Notes: a model not told the origin generated them from the sequence alone. A DNA stretch of 64,000 bases from Mucidula mucida (GCA_015501055.1 JADNYV010000008.1:62001-126000); one strand, 5' to 3'. Counted from the stretch's first letter, positions 21,874-34,014 are shown. Numbers and translations: made by a program.

Positions 21874-24321
21874 CTAAACGTTATCGGGCATCTTATCTTT
21901 ATTCGTCGATCTACCACATCATCTCACGTTTTACAGCATTAATCTTTATCTCTACATTGTACTAGGTTTGTATTTGTACAAGTGTATAGACCATAATGAC
22001 AATAACTCACTGTAATCTCCGAGCCTAGAAGGACTGGGAAGAACCATGAACGGTGTCTTCAAAACGTTAGTTATGTGATCCCGGACCCCACGTACATAGT
22101 AACTGAGGCCCACCGGTGTCTTTCGTACCGTCATGGCTGTACAGCCGCGACCAGTCTTTCACCGTGCGCAAATTCCTCCCTTTTTGGGCCCTCCTCGTGC
22201 TGTATGGAACGCTAAGCGATTAGGGCCGAGTCCAAAGCGATGGTCCAGTTGCATATGCGCAATCTGATGCCCGACTGGCGCGTACTTTACAACGGTTCGC
22301 TTGCCAGGGCTTTCGGATCCAGGCCGTACGGGCCCACATACCGAGGGAACGCTTGTTCCACCTCGGAAACTGCTTCTCAATTGTGCTTGATAGGAGAACT
22401 AAGTACACTCTCACATGCAAACCTGGATGGAGCGTCGATGAGAGGATCAGAACTTCAACCAGCCTGGGCAAGTGGCACATTCTGTCATTCGAATTCCAGG
22501 GTGTATACAGGATCTATGCTATAGCTGCATCATCATCAAAGAGCGCTCTACACTCTTCATCATCATGACAGTCTTCATCTTGGATCTTCTGTTTTGATCC
22601 CGAACCGGTCATATTTCAACAGAGTCCCCCCGTGGTTCGACGCAATATGTCAGAATCTGTTGATCATGCCAGTCCCTCCGGACGCGTCCCGATTGGTCGA
22701 CAGGCGAAGATCCTTCTGCTGGCCTCCCCAATCAAGGAGCGCTAATTCGGAAGACTACTCACGGAACCCTACCGCGTTATTCTATGAGACATCACCTCAG
22801 TTCATCAACCGTTCCCTGTAGCCTATCAGCTCGCGGTGAAGACCAGCATAGTATTCGCTGGGGGCTAGAAGAAGAAAACTTCTTCTTTTCGTCCCCACCA
22901 ACACTCAAAGCCACCTGATACGCGCAGTGTTATTGATCTATTAAAGACGATAATCATTAATCAAGAAACGGGAACGGGATTTCCAAGGGGGACTATCGGG
23001 GGACATGCGAACCGCATGCGTGACCCAACGTCACTGGTTTGCCCGCCACAAACTGATTCGTTTCTCACACCCTCCGGTCACGCTCTTCCAACCGGAGCCA
23101 TCTCCGTAATTGGAAGAAGAAGAGGGCGGGGGGGCGCGCACCGATTCCCATCCGGAATGTTCACCCCAGCTCATTTGCCTATCTTCAGACATCAGCGGGG
23201 CAATTAATCACGTACGGCGAGTGAATTAAAAGAAATACCCTAATACGCCCTTTTCTTGCTTCTGCAGTTGAGTTGTGGGATTCCCAGCTTGTCAGGCTCT
23301 TTTTTTTCGCTCGTACCGGTATCTCACCAATGTAAACTTGTACGTATCTCGTCGTTGGGAGTGCCATACAGTCTTTTACCCTTTGATTTTCCAGCGCGAA
23401 GCGAGTTGTACCTTCATTCACTCGTTCAATTTAGAAACAGTGATGCATCTCTGAACTGTGATGCAGGATCCAGCCAGGCTAAACCCCCAAAAAACGGTCT
23501 AGGATCATTCCTGGGTGCATCACCTCGAGGTCTTCAAACACATATTCGGCATCGGCGCTGATTGGCCTATACGCCACTTGATGGTGTTTTACTTCTTGCT
23601 CAGATCTGTTCCCAGCGTACGCAAGTGGCGTTGGTCTTGGGAAATAAACTATCTTACCTGTCATCACATCGGCGGCCGACTGGTGCGGAGGTGGCCGCAA
23701 GAGTAGTGGAATTACGCCTTTTTGGGGAAGACGCGCATTCTAATGGCTGGGAAACCGCGCGCAGATCCCACGCTTCGTGCAATTCCACGCGTTCGATCTG
23801 TTGCTTAGGTTCTTTAGTGCTTGACCCTAACGAGACATCATCAACCGAGGTGCCACCTCCCTCCGTGCATGGCTATATATATTGAATTTCCCAAGTATCC
23901 ACGGCTTGGCCGGTCGCAATTACCGCTATGTCCATCACTCGTTTGCTCGGGACCGGTATGCTTGTATGGGTCCGCGGGACTCTACTTTGCCGGAACGAGC
24001 AGTCCTAGCCAATGGTATCCGCCAAATGGATGGTCTATGAGCTGCCGAAGTGCATTATTTCTAACATTTAGGCTAGGTAATGGATGGGGTTCTACAGGCG
24101 TCGTGACTCTAATGAACGACGCAAGACGATTCGAAGTCGGTAATGCCCGATATCCGTGGAACTGGTTCCTACGAGAACCGGTGTACTAGTAAATGCGTTG
24201 TAATGTTTTCGTGTATGGCATCCTTCTCAGTCCTCCAGTCCTCATCCTGTTGAATTGGCACGCCAATTTGCTGAATGCGCACGGTGAATTCGATAATTGG
24301 ACAAGACAGACAATAAAGCTA
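21874..24321. other. 2.4 kb with no gene I can support
   Basis: The best candidate is a plus-strand frame near 22294-22568 containing RRTKYTLTCKPGWSVDERI and LGKWHILSFEFQGVYRIYA, which reads like protein but has no known motif and no clear start. A TATATATA tract lies at 23873-23880. No repeat ends were found. Confidence 0.35.
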
Positions 24322-25428
24322 TTACGAATATCTTTTTGATGACGCGGCGGCGGAGTGCATTTGGATGAGGGAAAGTCGCAGCCTATGAACATGTTACCGA
24401 GAGCACGTTCTCAAAAAAGTCAAGTACCTGAGTTGCTCCGCTGAGTATCCACGAAGATCTGAATAGCGCGCTTGGCGATGTTGCTTGTGGACAAGAGCCA
24501 GTAGTAGACACGTAGAGATAAGAACTTGAGGCAGAATTAGCCAACACTAAAGCCTAGCCGTGCTCACAGACCCCCAAGAATGCAGGAAACGGTAACAGCC
24601 ATCTGCCAGGGTTGTATGTTGAGTGGCGTTTCCGGAGGAACGGAGCAGACGTTTGCATCGCATGTTTTCTAGGACGATCGTGAGTGCAGAGACAAGGATG
24701 AGGATGAATCGAATCATTCACAAGCTGACATTCGTTATCAATAGAACACGAAAAACCCAGCTGTTTCGCAGGTTCGCAAGTCATGCTAACCTGCTCACAA
24801 TAGTACTGTGGTTTCTGACAGTTATCTCGGATGATAGTAGAGGTGAAATGTTGATCATCAAAGACGTCCGTGTAGGTTGTAGTGTCGGCAATGCAAGGCC
24901 TGCCGGTATCGACGTCGGAATATCTGCAATCACAAAGCATAAGAGTAATCTGAGTGGTAGTGCCAAGGCGTACGTGCACACAGATCCAAGACACAGAACC
25001 TGGTCTGGATCTGTCATATCTGGCGGGAGAGCGCATTGTTCATCACGATTCAGCTGACACGCTCCGCCGATGAACACTAGTGGTAGACACCCACTCCCTT
25101 CGTCGGGGCAAAACGTCCCAGGCAGACATAAGGAGGAAGCACGTCTTGATAAGAGTATCCAAAAGGGAATTCGTCGCGTCGACACTTTCGAGGAATGCAT
25201 GTCCCATTCTCGGCAGCAGAGCAGAAAGTCGTGTCGGAACATTGAGATTTGAACTTGAGCGAGATGGGATCCAGGTGATTGTGAAGGGTAGAACAGGAGG
25301 ATGCCATGTAAATTTCAATAAGGCGGAGTTTCTGAGATGAAAACGCGTAGAATAATAAGAAAAGCGAGACAGCGGAGTTGTAGATGACGGTGGAGAACAA
25401 AAGGGCTAACCTCCGCACAGCCACACAT
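24322..25428 (-). CDS. Cys-rich single-pass membrane protein, agaricomycete type; apparent frameshift
   Basis: Extracellular Cys-rich domain, then one membrane helix and a short basic tail. Exons on the minus strand: up to about 25428 down to 24974, then 24722-24923, 24572-24668, 24428-24524 and 24322-24382. Conserved blocks: CSDTTFCSAAENGTCIPRKC with RRDEFPFGYSY, LCLPGTFCPDEGSGCLPL, GGACQLNRDEQC, STIIRDNCQKPQYYCEQ, and the helix MAVTVSCILGVLISTCLLLA followed by LVHKQHRQARYSDL and MHSAAASSKRYS. Between GYSYQD and LCLPGTFC (about 25129-25137) the frame changes by one base without splice signals, so the gene is a pseudogene or the assembly lost a base. The 5' end is uncertain: ATG at 25428 plus an intron joins in phase, but gives no signal peptide. 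Confidence 0.7.
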
Positions 25429-26120
25429 GGCTTTCTTGTCTTCTTCCATCAACCCTACCTATGGCTTTCACCCAACACTTACGGTCGCCTTTCGGCTCGA
25501 GGATGATCTCGACTGCTCTCTACACCTTATATTGACGCTACCCCCGTTGGTATTCGTTGATCCGTATGAACTGGGAAATTACAAGACGCAGTACACCTTT
25601 CAACACACCGGGCCGTCCAACTTGGAATTGCCTGTAATAGCGGTCGGAGACGAGCCCTCATACGTGCTCTTCAATGTCTCGAGAAGTGCCACGACCAGTG
25701 GCTTCGCGCAAATTCCCTTACACCTCCGCTATGGAGAAGTTGGAGTGGAGGAATTCCAATCGGTCAATATACCATCACCGGAAGCGTTTCTGTCTTGTTC
25801 TGCTTCTTCAGGTGCGCCTCAGTAACACCGCGTTTATCACTGACCAAGTAACCTTTGCAGGTACCTCATTGCTCGAAGACTTTACCACAATACCGCCGGA
25901 ATTCGCGCCGTCATTCCTTTCCACAAACATATACCGCGTCCCATCATCGGAGGACGTCTTCCAGTTTAACGTGCCCGTTGGCCAGATACACGACATTCCC
26001 CAGGTTGAGGCTGGTACGGCCTTGACCATAATGATCTGTTGCGCGTACTTGATTTATGTCTCGTGTAAAACTGCGCTCCGTTTACGAGCAGATAGCAACC
26101 TGCATTACAAAACCTCGTAA
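25427..26120 (+). CDS. PBN1: PIG-X/Pbn1-like subunit of GPI mannosyltransferase I
   Basis: Two exons, 25427-25811 and 25861-26120, give about 214 residues. The lumenal domain shows HPTLTVAFRLEDDLDCSLHL, LPPLVFVDPYELGNY, LELPVIAVG and the PLHLRYGEVG motif typical of PIG-X. A C-terminal hydrophobic segment (ALTIMICCAYLIYVSC) forms the single ER membrane anchor, with a short basic tail. PIG-X stabilises PIG-M, the first mannosyltransferase of GPI-anchor synthesis. The yeast protein Pbn1 is longer and this resembles the shorter animal form. The ATG at 25427-25429 overlaps the complementary candidate ATG of the neighbouring gene. Confidence 0.8.
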
Positions 26121-26288
26121 TCAATTCAGTGTCAGTTGTCATGTCGAGTCTCCTCCCTTTACTCAACCCGTTTGCAGGTTCATATACCCGGCGTAATGTC
26201 CTCCCTTCGTTCGCCTTAGCTCTCTTGATATGGATATGCACACCCCACCAGTAAATTACATCTCTTAATGAATTCACCCCGTCAACAG

Positions 26289-27915
26289 TCAATAGCCGGT
26301 TCTACCTGATACAACGCCGAAAGCGGGCCCACCCTTCTTAAACATCGTCCTGAGATCCTCGACTAGCAGGTTTGGAACCTCGTGAGCCGCAAAGTTACCT
26401 CCTTCAGAATGATACTTGGAAAACACCAAGTTGGCATTGGTTTCATACCAGCTAATACGATTCCACGTTGATCGAAGCACGCTTTGACCGAAAAGCGACC
26501 ACTCACGTTTTGGCTGACCTTTGAGGTCTTTCGGGAACAAGTAGATGCCCATGGGAATGGAGGGCCTCTGTGCATACACGCTATCCGCGTCTCCATGTTG
26601 CACTTCATAATAAATGCGGACAGAGGCAGCCGGCCCCGCTCTCGAAAAGTAGTAAATTGAGACCCATGTCAGGACTGCGAACCTAAATGAGAGGCTTTAC
26701 TGGTTTGAAGAAAGGAGTACTAACCTTCGTCGTCTTCCCAAGGATAATTATCAGTCCAAAGAATCATTTTTTCATATATCCAGGCCAAGAGTCCGACAGG
26801 GGAGTCAGCCAGAGAGTAACCTATAAGTATGGGATTGGAAAGGATTGGAAGCTTGAACGCTCGATGTCACATACAAGAGCTTACCTATAGTCTGAGGTTG
26901 TGTCGCATGCTCCGTATAATACCCTTTTCCGTAGTTGGAGAACCATTCATGCCGTAGCATGAGGACCTTTTCAGCTTCAGAGTACGGCGTACACAGATTT
27001 TTTAGGTACAGAAGTGGGTTGGCGGTTAAATTTGGTGGAAGGCCGCTATTGTATTTGCATTAGTAATTGCAACTACTGGAAGTGAGTGCCTTACGTCGGA
27101 TAATTGGAATGCCATGCCTTAGAGTGTTTCCCCCCATAGTCTACCGCGATTTTACGCGTGATTTAGAGCAATTATGAGGGTAACATATTCTGGGACTTTA
27201 TTGGGACGTACGAGATTCCCCCAATCCCCACCTTGAGTCACTGTTGAATGCTATCAGGCATATCGACAAGACAGCCGAGTGTCTACTGACCGTATCCATC
27301 ATAACCAAGGGCCAACATAAGTTTATGTCCGACCTAAATGCGAATTCCCTCACTGTCATCATAGACATCGAGTATGTTTACCTCAGCATATTGCGCAGTC
27401 TTGAAGCCACGCTTAGAAGGAGCTTGCGAGAATCCATAACCAGGTAAACCCAGGGCAACGACATGGAAGCTAGGATGTTCTGGGGACGCCTGAATGAGGA
27501 GGGGGAGGATCTTGCGGACTTCAATGAAAGAGCCAGGCCCTACACGACCGCAACATGGTCAGCCGTCCTACGAAAGGATGGATGTATACGGACAGCCGTG
27601 GACAAACAGCAGTGGTATGGCGTCAACAACTTCGCTCTTCTTGTGAACATAATGAATCTCTAGCGCGCCAAATCCTTCTACGTCAATAGGGCGCGTATAT
27701 TGTGGAAGTTCATCGTTCAAAGCAGCTTCCTGTACACGCCAGTCAAAGCCCTCCTTCCAGCGGCTCGCAAGTCTCCGAATGTCAGACAAAGGCGCGCCAT
27801 AATTCGTTCCAACGTTTTCTAGTTCATCTGGGAAAGTGGCAAAGCTGAGTTTCTGTTGAAGCAAGCGGATTTGGTCGTCAGAGACGGTTATCTTGAATGG
27901 TTTTTCAGCGGACAT
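26289..27915 (-). CDS. Microsomal-type epoxide hydrolase, probably inactive
   Basis: Alpha/beta hydrolase with the N-terminal EHN domain ([20 protein letters not shown]). Nine exons: 27594-27915, 27382-27539, 27291-27333, 27212-27240, 27095-27162, 26885-27045, 26725-26820, 26500-26674 and 26289-26451. Motifs: FVHGWPGSF (oxyanion HGWPG), VTQGGDWGN with nucleophile Asp, [16 protein letters not shown] and the lid region [13 protein letters not shown]. The catalytic His is expected in GGHFAA, but the sequence is GGNFAA (codon AAC at 26394-26396). The acceptor before [11 protein letters not shown] ends in AA instead of AG (27163-27164). These two defects together suggest a decaying gene, although all other junctions are intact and no stop is seen. 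Confidence 0.75.
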
Positions 27916-27983
27916 GACGGTCAACGCCAAACAGGAATTAGTCAGTCAGTGTCAGGGTCACGGGGCGCTTACTTTCTACCACA

Positions 27984-29217
27984 ATGTCGACTTCCTCGGA
28001 CTCACAGTCTGATTGCAACATCACATTATTGCCCACAGAAATCATCGAGGACATTCTCAGGAATCTGTACTATCGAGCAGATGACTGGACCAGCATGCCT
28101 GACTACGCGACTCTGCGCGCATGTTCCCTGATTGATAGATCATGGACATTGCCTGCACAGCATCTCCTTTATCGCCATCTTTCGCTGAGGAAGGCAGAGA
28201 CGCTCTCTGCCTTCACAGAACTCTGTCGGAGTGCTGAGTCCCTTCACGACAAGGGCCTCTTGGACCATGTTCGACTTTTGGATCTCCTCATATCCCCAGA
28301 CGTTGGTACACTCCAAAGTACATTTCCCCACTTCGGGTATCTGCTATCGGTTCTACCCCGTCTTTACTCTATCAGCATTTGGGTTGCGGGATTGGTCACC
28401 ATTCCTACTCCTCTTCGTGCTTCGATTCAAGCTATCGTCGCATCCACCCATATGAATATCCGGGCTCTACGAATCATGGAATGTAGCGTTCAAGCCCCAA
28501 TTCTATACGAACTACTCAGCCTCTTCCCTACAGTCAAATGTCTTCATATTGGGCCAGAAATTGTCGCGCCTCCGCTTTCTGAACCAATCCGTGGGCTGGA
28601 GCTCTACGAATTGTCGTTGAAGCGTTCGCTGCCTCCATATGTGTTGGAATGGATCTTGGCGCATTCTCGCGGTACCTTGCGTTCCTCGAACTATTTGATT
28701 CTGTTCGTTCCGACACGATACCCACTTTCGAAAGAGTTGGTCCAGGGATACACTCTCTTCGCATGATGCGTTACGATTCCAACACTGCACAGGTTCTGCG
28801 ATGCTGCACTCAGCTTCGGGAACTGATTATGCAGCCTACTCCCCCTCTCGTGCGTTTGACGCTGCCTCGGTCTACCGAGCGCGTAAACATCGCGAATTGG
28901 TACTATAATCAGCATCACTCCATGACGGATTGGACGTTGTTTGTGAATGCGGTTCTACAAGGTCCCGGGGCGATAACGTTCCAATGCGACAAAGATTCTC
29001 CTCGCAATGGGCGTGAGGGTTTCCTTGCGCTAGAGGCAGCTTGTCGTAAAACAGGCGCTACGCTGGAGTTGCAACCGCGGAATTGGTGGCCAGTAAGTCA
29101 TCCGAATACAACTCTACACAACGACTGACGCTTAGTTGCAACTAGATCGAGGATCCTGTCATAGTTTCAACTTTCCCTCGTGGACGTACAACAGATAATT
29201 TCCCCTTGATGAATTAA
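27984..29217 (+). CDS. F-box protein, apparent single-base frameshift
   Basis: The F-box near residues 14-60 reads ITLLPTEIIEDILRNLYY, ATLRACSLIDRSWTLPAQ and HLLYRHLSL, the usual LPxE-I-x-x-I-I...SLVCRSW layout for SCF adaptor binding in basidiomycetes. A leucine-rich helical region follows. The frame breaks at about 28690 between SRGTLRS and LELFDSVRSDTIPTFERV with no usable splice site; adding one base restores the family-like sequence. The last exon (29146-29217) joins after NWWP through a GTAAGT...CTAG intron. The target is unknown. Its start lies 68 bp from the divergent epoxide hydrolase. Confidence 0.68.
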
Positions 29218-29268
29218 ACGCCCTGTGTACGGATACATACAGTTGAAGTCTATGCTCCTTCTCATAAG

Positions 29269-31094
29269 TTATATTTGCTTTTTGAATTCCTTCCTTTCCT
29301 GCCTTCTATCCAGTGTATCCTGACGAATCTCCATTGCTCGCCCAATCTGCGCTCTTCTCATGGCCTCTAGACGCGTCGCCATGGGATCATTATCAATGTC
29401 TAGACCCTCAACGTCCTTTGGCATCTGAGCTGCCTTGACCGCAGGGGAAGCAGGGACTGGCGTGCCATCGTCCAGCTGTCGCATTTCGTTCAGCTCGATG
29501 TGAACAGTGATTTGCCCTTGCGACATGGTGGAGGGATTCGTCTTCGGTCCTCCAGTGCTCGTGTCGCCAGAAGTTATGTCTGACTTCCCCCATACGCTTC
29601 GCCATAACGACTTGACCGCTCGTACCAATGACTGAAGAATCACGTCAGATTCAAGACCTTACAATAACGTGACTTCTTACCGGGTCTGTCGCCGCTAATA
29701 AAGCATAGACGATGGGCCGACCACCGTAGCAGAAGTCATCTGTAAGGAGTTATTCACGATGAACAGGCGAGAGAGGAATATACGAACTCAGAAGCAGCAT
29801 GTTATAAGCCTACGAGGAAATGAGCCTAGCACAACCATACGAAACCAAGGCATACCGTTGCTGAGGATACGCCAGTGGTCAATGTTGCATGAAGATCGCA
29901 TGCTACGGTTATAGCGTTGATGATAAGAGATGCTAACGGGTACAGAGCTGGATATATGAGTCAGATTGCGGGTCTGGTATGAAAGGTGGTGTCGCATTCA
30001 CCGATTCTCATGATGACGCCACGGTATGTTTTTACATGCTGAGCGGGAACCTTCGCAGTACCGCTGGCGGAATTGGCTCTGGATCGCGTCCCTGTGGATA
30101 ACGAGCGACTTCGGACGGCTTGACCGTGGATAACCTGTAAGGAACACCGTCAGAGACGTCAGTCAGATTCACTCTCCACCAACCTGGTGACGAATCATGT
30201 ACGCCAAAACCGTGAAGAACATGATGATTTCGCCAACGGCACTGCCGATGCTCCATATGATCTGAGTCGATACCTGTGAAGTCGGGTCAGGCCGGCGAAC
30301 GCAACAGCAAAGACAGAAATTACCTGCCAACGCAATCTTGTCGAGATATCGGAGCTCGTGTACCAACAGGCGGAATTGAGGGGATCCCAACTGAACTGCC
30401 AATCAACGTGTAGCCGAGTTCCTTTAATGGAAGCATACCCATATTGGTGGGCAGCGAATGGTGGAACAGTGACCGCCAACGCTGCACTGACGCTTCCAAT
30501 GTAGTACCATTTCTCCATCGCCTGACCGTCAACACCATGAACCAATACGAGTCTAAGCCATCATTAGGTATAGTTTCCAGCCTACTGATGGGAAATAAGC
30601 TTACTGGAGGTTCAAAGCAATGCAGAACAGCAGAAACGTAGATAATTCAAGTGTCAACTGCCGACGGACCATAAACCAGCGTCCATGGAGTCGAAATTGT
30701 CGGCTTACCATTAGCAACCACATCGAGACATCGCAAGATGTTCCTCCATGCTCCTGTAGACCGCTAGCTGTTGATGCGATTCCGAAAATCATGCTATACC
30801 AAGTAGTTAGAGAGGGAGGACAGTCGGAATGCGAAGAAGAGGCACTTTGCAACCAGAGCGTAGGTCATTATTCTGAAGCTGACACGGTCGAGCTGGCGGC
30901 GAGCATCTGGATGGATCATAGCTCCAAGTATGACAGCAGGACCAGAAAGCAACAGCCTGCACCGACGCCGGATGTAGATGCCCATAAGAGATTCCTGAGA
31001 GAGCGGATGGTGAGAAATGCCAAGGATTTGAAGAGAACATACGATATCCGATTGTCTCATCCGTGAACACGAAGCCATGGTCTGTGTTCCCCAT
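29269..31094 (-). CDS. Seven-helix GPCR-like protein, basidiomycete cAMP-receptor type
   Basis: Multi-exon membrane protein starting MGNTDHGFVFTDETIGY. Joined segments: DARRQLDRVSFRIMTYALVA, MIFGIASTASGL, LTLELSTFLLFCIALNLQ, LVLVHGVDGQAMEKWYYIG, ALAVTVPPFAAHQYG, WDPLNSACWYTSS, RLRWQVSTQIIWSIGSAVG, EIIMFFTVLAYMIRHQ, ALYPLASLIINAITVACD and NDFCYGGRPIVYALLAATDP. The C-terminal tail is polar with DTLDRRQERKEFKKQI. The D-R-V-S-F-R motif after helix 1, the L-V-L-V-H-x-V helix 3 end and C-W-Y are shared by an Agaricomycete receptor family related to slime-mould cAMP receptors. The exon carrying helix 1 was not fully resolved. The ligand is unknown; heterotrimeric G-protein coupling is expected from the family. 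Confidence 0.75.
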
Positions 31095-31333
31095 GACAGA
31101 CTGAGGTCGACATCTGAGCATAAGGCATGATATTTAACCAAAAAAAAGTCGACGCGTCGCCGGGACCGTCGGTCGAATTCCGAAAGTCCAATTGCGACGC
31201 GCTTAAGGTTTTTCCTTTGAATTCAAGGGCGTTCCTGTGGCCCTGTTGGTCCTGGATAGTGGTGGTTTGGTGGTGGTGGTGTTACAAGCTCGACACATGA
31301 CGTGACCGTGGCAAGGTTTACCTTCTGACGACC

Positions 31334-33172
31334 ATGATAGTCTCCAGGCTGCTTTCGGTGAGTCGGCGCTATGCCCAGCTCAGATGTCTGGAGACCTACG
31401 CTCCCCAATCACTTGGGGGGATTCCGCCGCCGTTGAAGGGAATCAAAATACTGGACTTGACACGCATCTTGGCCGGGCCTACGGCAACGATGCTTCTAGG
31501 CGACCTGGGTGCGGATGTTGTCAAAGTCGAACAGATAGGGAAAGGGGATGATACCAGTAGGTGCCTTGCTTGAAATTCTGCCAGGAGCTCATAGAGTATC
31601 ATCAACACAGGATCCTGGAACCCTCCTTCAGCCCCTCTTCTTCCCGACGCTTCAGAAGGTCCGGCAGAGTCCGCCTATTTCCTTGCCGTAAATCGGAACA
31701 AGCGTTCTATTACTGTAAACTTTAAGAGTCCAGAAGGCATTGCCATCTTGCACAAGCTTGTAGCACAGTCAGATGTTCTTGTCGAGAACTTTATTTCGGG
31801 TAAACTCGTGGAAATGGGATTGGGATGGGAGGACTGCCAGAAGATCAACCCAAAGTTAATCTACGCGTCGATCACTGGTGGGTGGGTGTTTTTGAGTATG
31901 ACCCCGTTTCGGAAAGCTCAGCCGTTCGAAAACAGGATATGGTCAAACAGGCCCATATCGCAAATCCGCTGGCTATGATGTGATTATCGAAGGCGAGGCA
32001 GGTTTGATGCATATGTATGTGACGGAAGACGTTTGGTGGCGTTATTAACCAAAAATATCAGCACTGGCGAGCCTGACCGCCCACCTGCAAAGGTCGGCGT
32101 TGCTGCAACTGATATTGCAACGGGTCTCTACACGCATGGGGCTATCATGGCTGCGCTATTTTCGCGTCAACAAACGGGAAAGGGAGTTTGGATCGATTGC
32201 AATTTATTTGAGAGCCAGGCATGTTCAATGACGACTGTCAGAAAGGCATTTAACCACCTACGCTCCTTGATCTAGATTGCCGGACTAGCCAATATTGCGT
32301 CTAACTACCTTATCGCCGGTCAAGAGGCCTCGAGGCATGGAACTGCTCATCCATCCATCGTGCCATACCAGGTCTTCCCGTGCAAAGATGGATTCATCAT
32401 GATTGGCGCGGGAAATGATAGACAGGTAAGTTTCTCCACTCGGCATTTGAGCCGTGTTCTTCTCGCTGGCGCAATCGATTAGGCGTGTCGAAGCATGCGA
32501 CCTCGATGCGGTCTACTCACGAAAACCACCAGTTCGCCTCGTTTTGCACTAAGATACTTAATCTTCCGGATCTACCAACAGATACCAGATTCGCCAGCAA
32601 CATTAATCGCGTCCAGAATCGCGGAGAACTCGTGAAAATAATTACCGATGTTCTCATGACGAAAAATCGCGATGAATGGTTGGAAATGTTCAAGGGAATT
32701 GGGTAATCTCATTACTGGGTATTTGATGGTAATTCATCTAACGAGGTCGTTGCAGTGTGCCCAACGGTCCCATCAATAATATCAAGGAAACCTTTGAGCA
32801 TCCTCAAGTAAGTGAACCTGTGGTAAGTTAAGAAGGTCGCGTATGAATTAATTCATTTGAATAGGCCTTGGCGCGAAAAGTCACTGTAGAAGTGGACGTG
32901 AGTCCATTGGCGTGCGGCAGGAGGTGTGTCTACTGACCCTTAAAAACAGCATCCTCGTGCAGGAAAGATTAAACTGGTCGCGCCGCCGGTTTCGTACAAT
33001 GGGCAGAAAATGCCTGTGCGAATGCCGCCTCCGTGTTTGTCGCAGCATACGGATGAGGTGTGTAATTTCTCGGACCTCTATACATGTGTTAAATGACATG
33101 CAACAGATACTCACGGAACTTGGCTACACGAAGGAACAGATTGAAGAACTACGCATGCAGGGTGCTATATAG
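31334..33172 (+). CDS. Mitochondrial class III CoA-transferase (SUGCT-like)
   Basis: Probable succinate/glutarate CoA-transferase, 434 residues from ten exons: 31334-31556, 31611-31877, 31936-32014, 32062-32218, 32276-32425, 32533-32702, 32756-32807, 32865-32897, 32950-33057 and 33107-33172. The N-terminus ([16 protein letters not shown]) is a mitochondrial presequence. CaiB/BaiF motifs: [39 protein letters not shown] and [18 protein letters not shown], whose Asp is the expected nucleophile. GEAGLMHITGEPD and [13 protein letters not shown] follow. The intron after FESQ begins with GC (32219-32275, donor CAG-GCATGT). In animals SUGCT handles glutarate from lysine and tryptophan breakdown. The precise acids used here are inferred. 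Confidence 0.87.
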
Positions 33173-33283
33173 AGCTGATGGCCGTTTTGATGTCTTTCGG
33201 TTGATGAGGCACGGTGGGCACGTTGCCAGTGCTTTAATGAGCCACAGAAATCGATTATAGTATAATGGGCCTTCTATCTGTCT

Positions 33284-34014
33284 ATGGCGAGCACAAAACC
33301 AGCGCATACATCTAAGCCAAACACACTGCCGCCGTCACTGGCCCCAACTATCGATGCAGTCTCCCGAGGTGATGCTCCCGCAGCCTCTGAAGGTGATGAA
33401 TTACCAAGCAGTCCCGAGGCCGTTGCGTCGACGGACGAGACAGTAGTCGACGCTACCGCTGAGAAAGCACCCCGTACGCCGTCTCTCCTCTTATTGTCCT
33501 GTTTCCCATCCCTCTACTCTTAGGCACCGTCCTCCAGGTCCCCGCCCACAATCGACATGGAACAGTTCGACCAAATCCTAGAGCTAGACGCCGATGACCC
33601 CGAATACGAATTCTCTGCGTCCATGGTCGGCGCATATTTCGGCCAAGCCCTATCCACTTTTGTCGAAATGGAGGAAGCTTTGTGCGTCGGTTCACCTGTA
33701 ATTTCACCAGCTGTTTCTAAAGTGCATGTAGAGTCTCCAAGGACCTGTCAAAGCTCTCAGAACTTGGTCACTTCCTCAAAGGCTCGTCCGCCCAGCTCGG
33801 TGTGTCGCGCGTCCAGGCTTCATGCGCAAAGATCCAGCACTACGGTCACCTCAAGGATCTGGAGAAGCACGTCGACCTCACCGACAAGGAGGCGCTGGAG
33901 ATGATCAGTTCTTTGATGAGTACTGTCAAATCGGACTACGATGCTGCAGAGGCATGGCTGAAAGATTATTATAAAGAAAAGGGAGTCGAGGTAGTCGTTG
34001 AAGAGGTGGCGTAG
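33284..34014 (+). CDS. YPD1: Histidine-containing phosphotransfer protein Ypd1
   Basis: Carries phosphate between hybrid histidine kinases and the response regulators Ssk1 and Skn7 in the fungal osmotic/oxidative phosphorelay. The HPt helix reads ELGHFLKGSSAQLGVSRVQA, with His as phospho-acceptor and the GSSA turn, followed by CAKIQHYG. An Ala/Pro-rich N-terminal extension precedes the core starting MEQFDQILELDADDPEYEFS. Exons: 33284 to about 33440, about 33526-33681, and 33732-34014. The first intron is the weakest call (GTAGTC donor), and starting at the internal Met (33557) would give a protein closer to yeast length. No defects seen. Confidence 0.82.
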
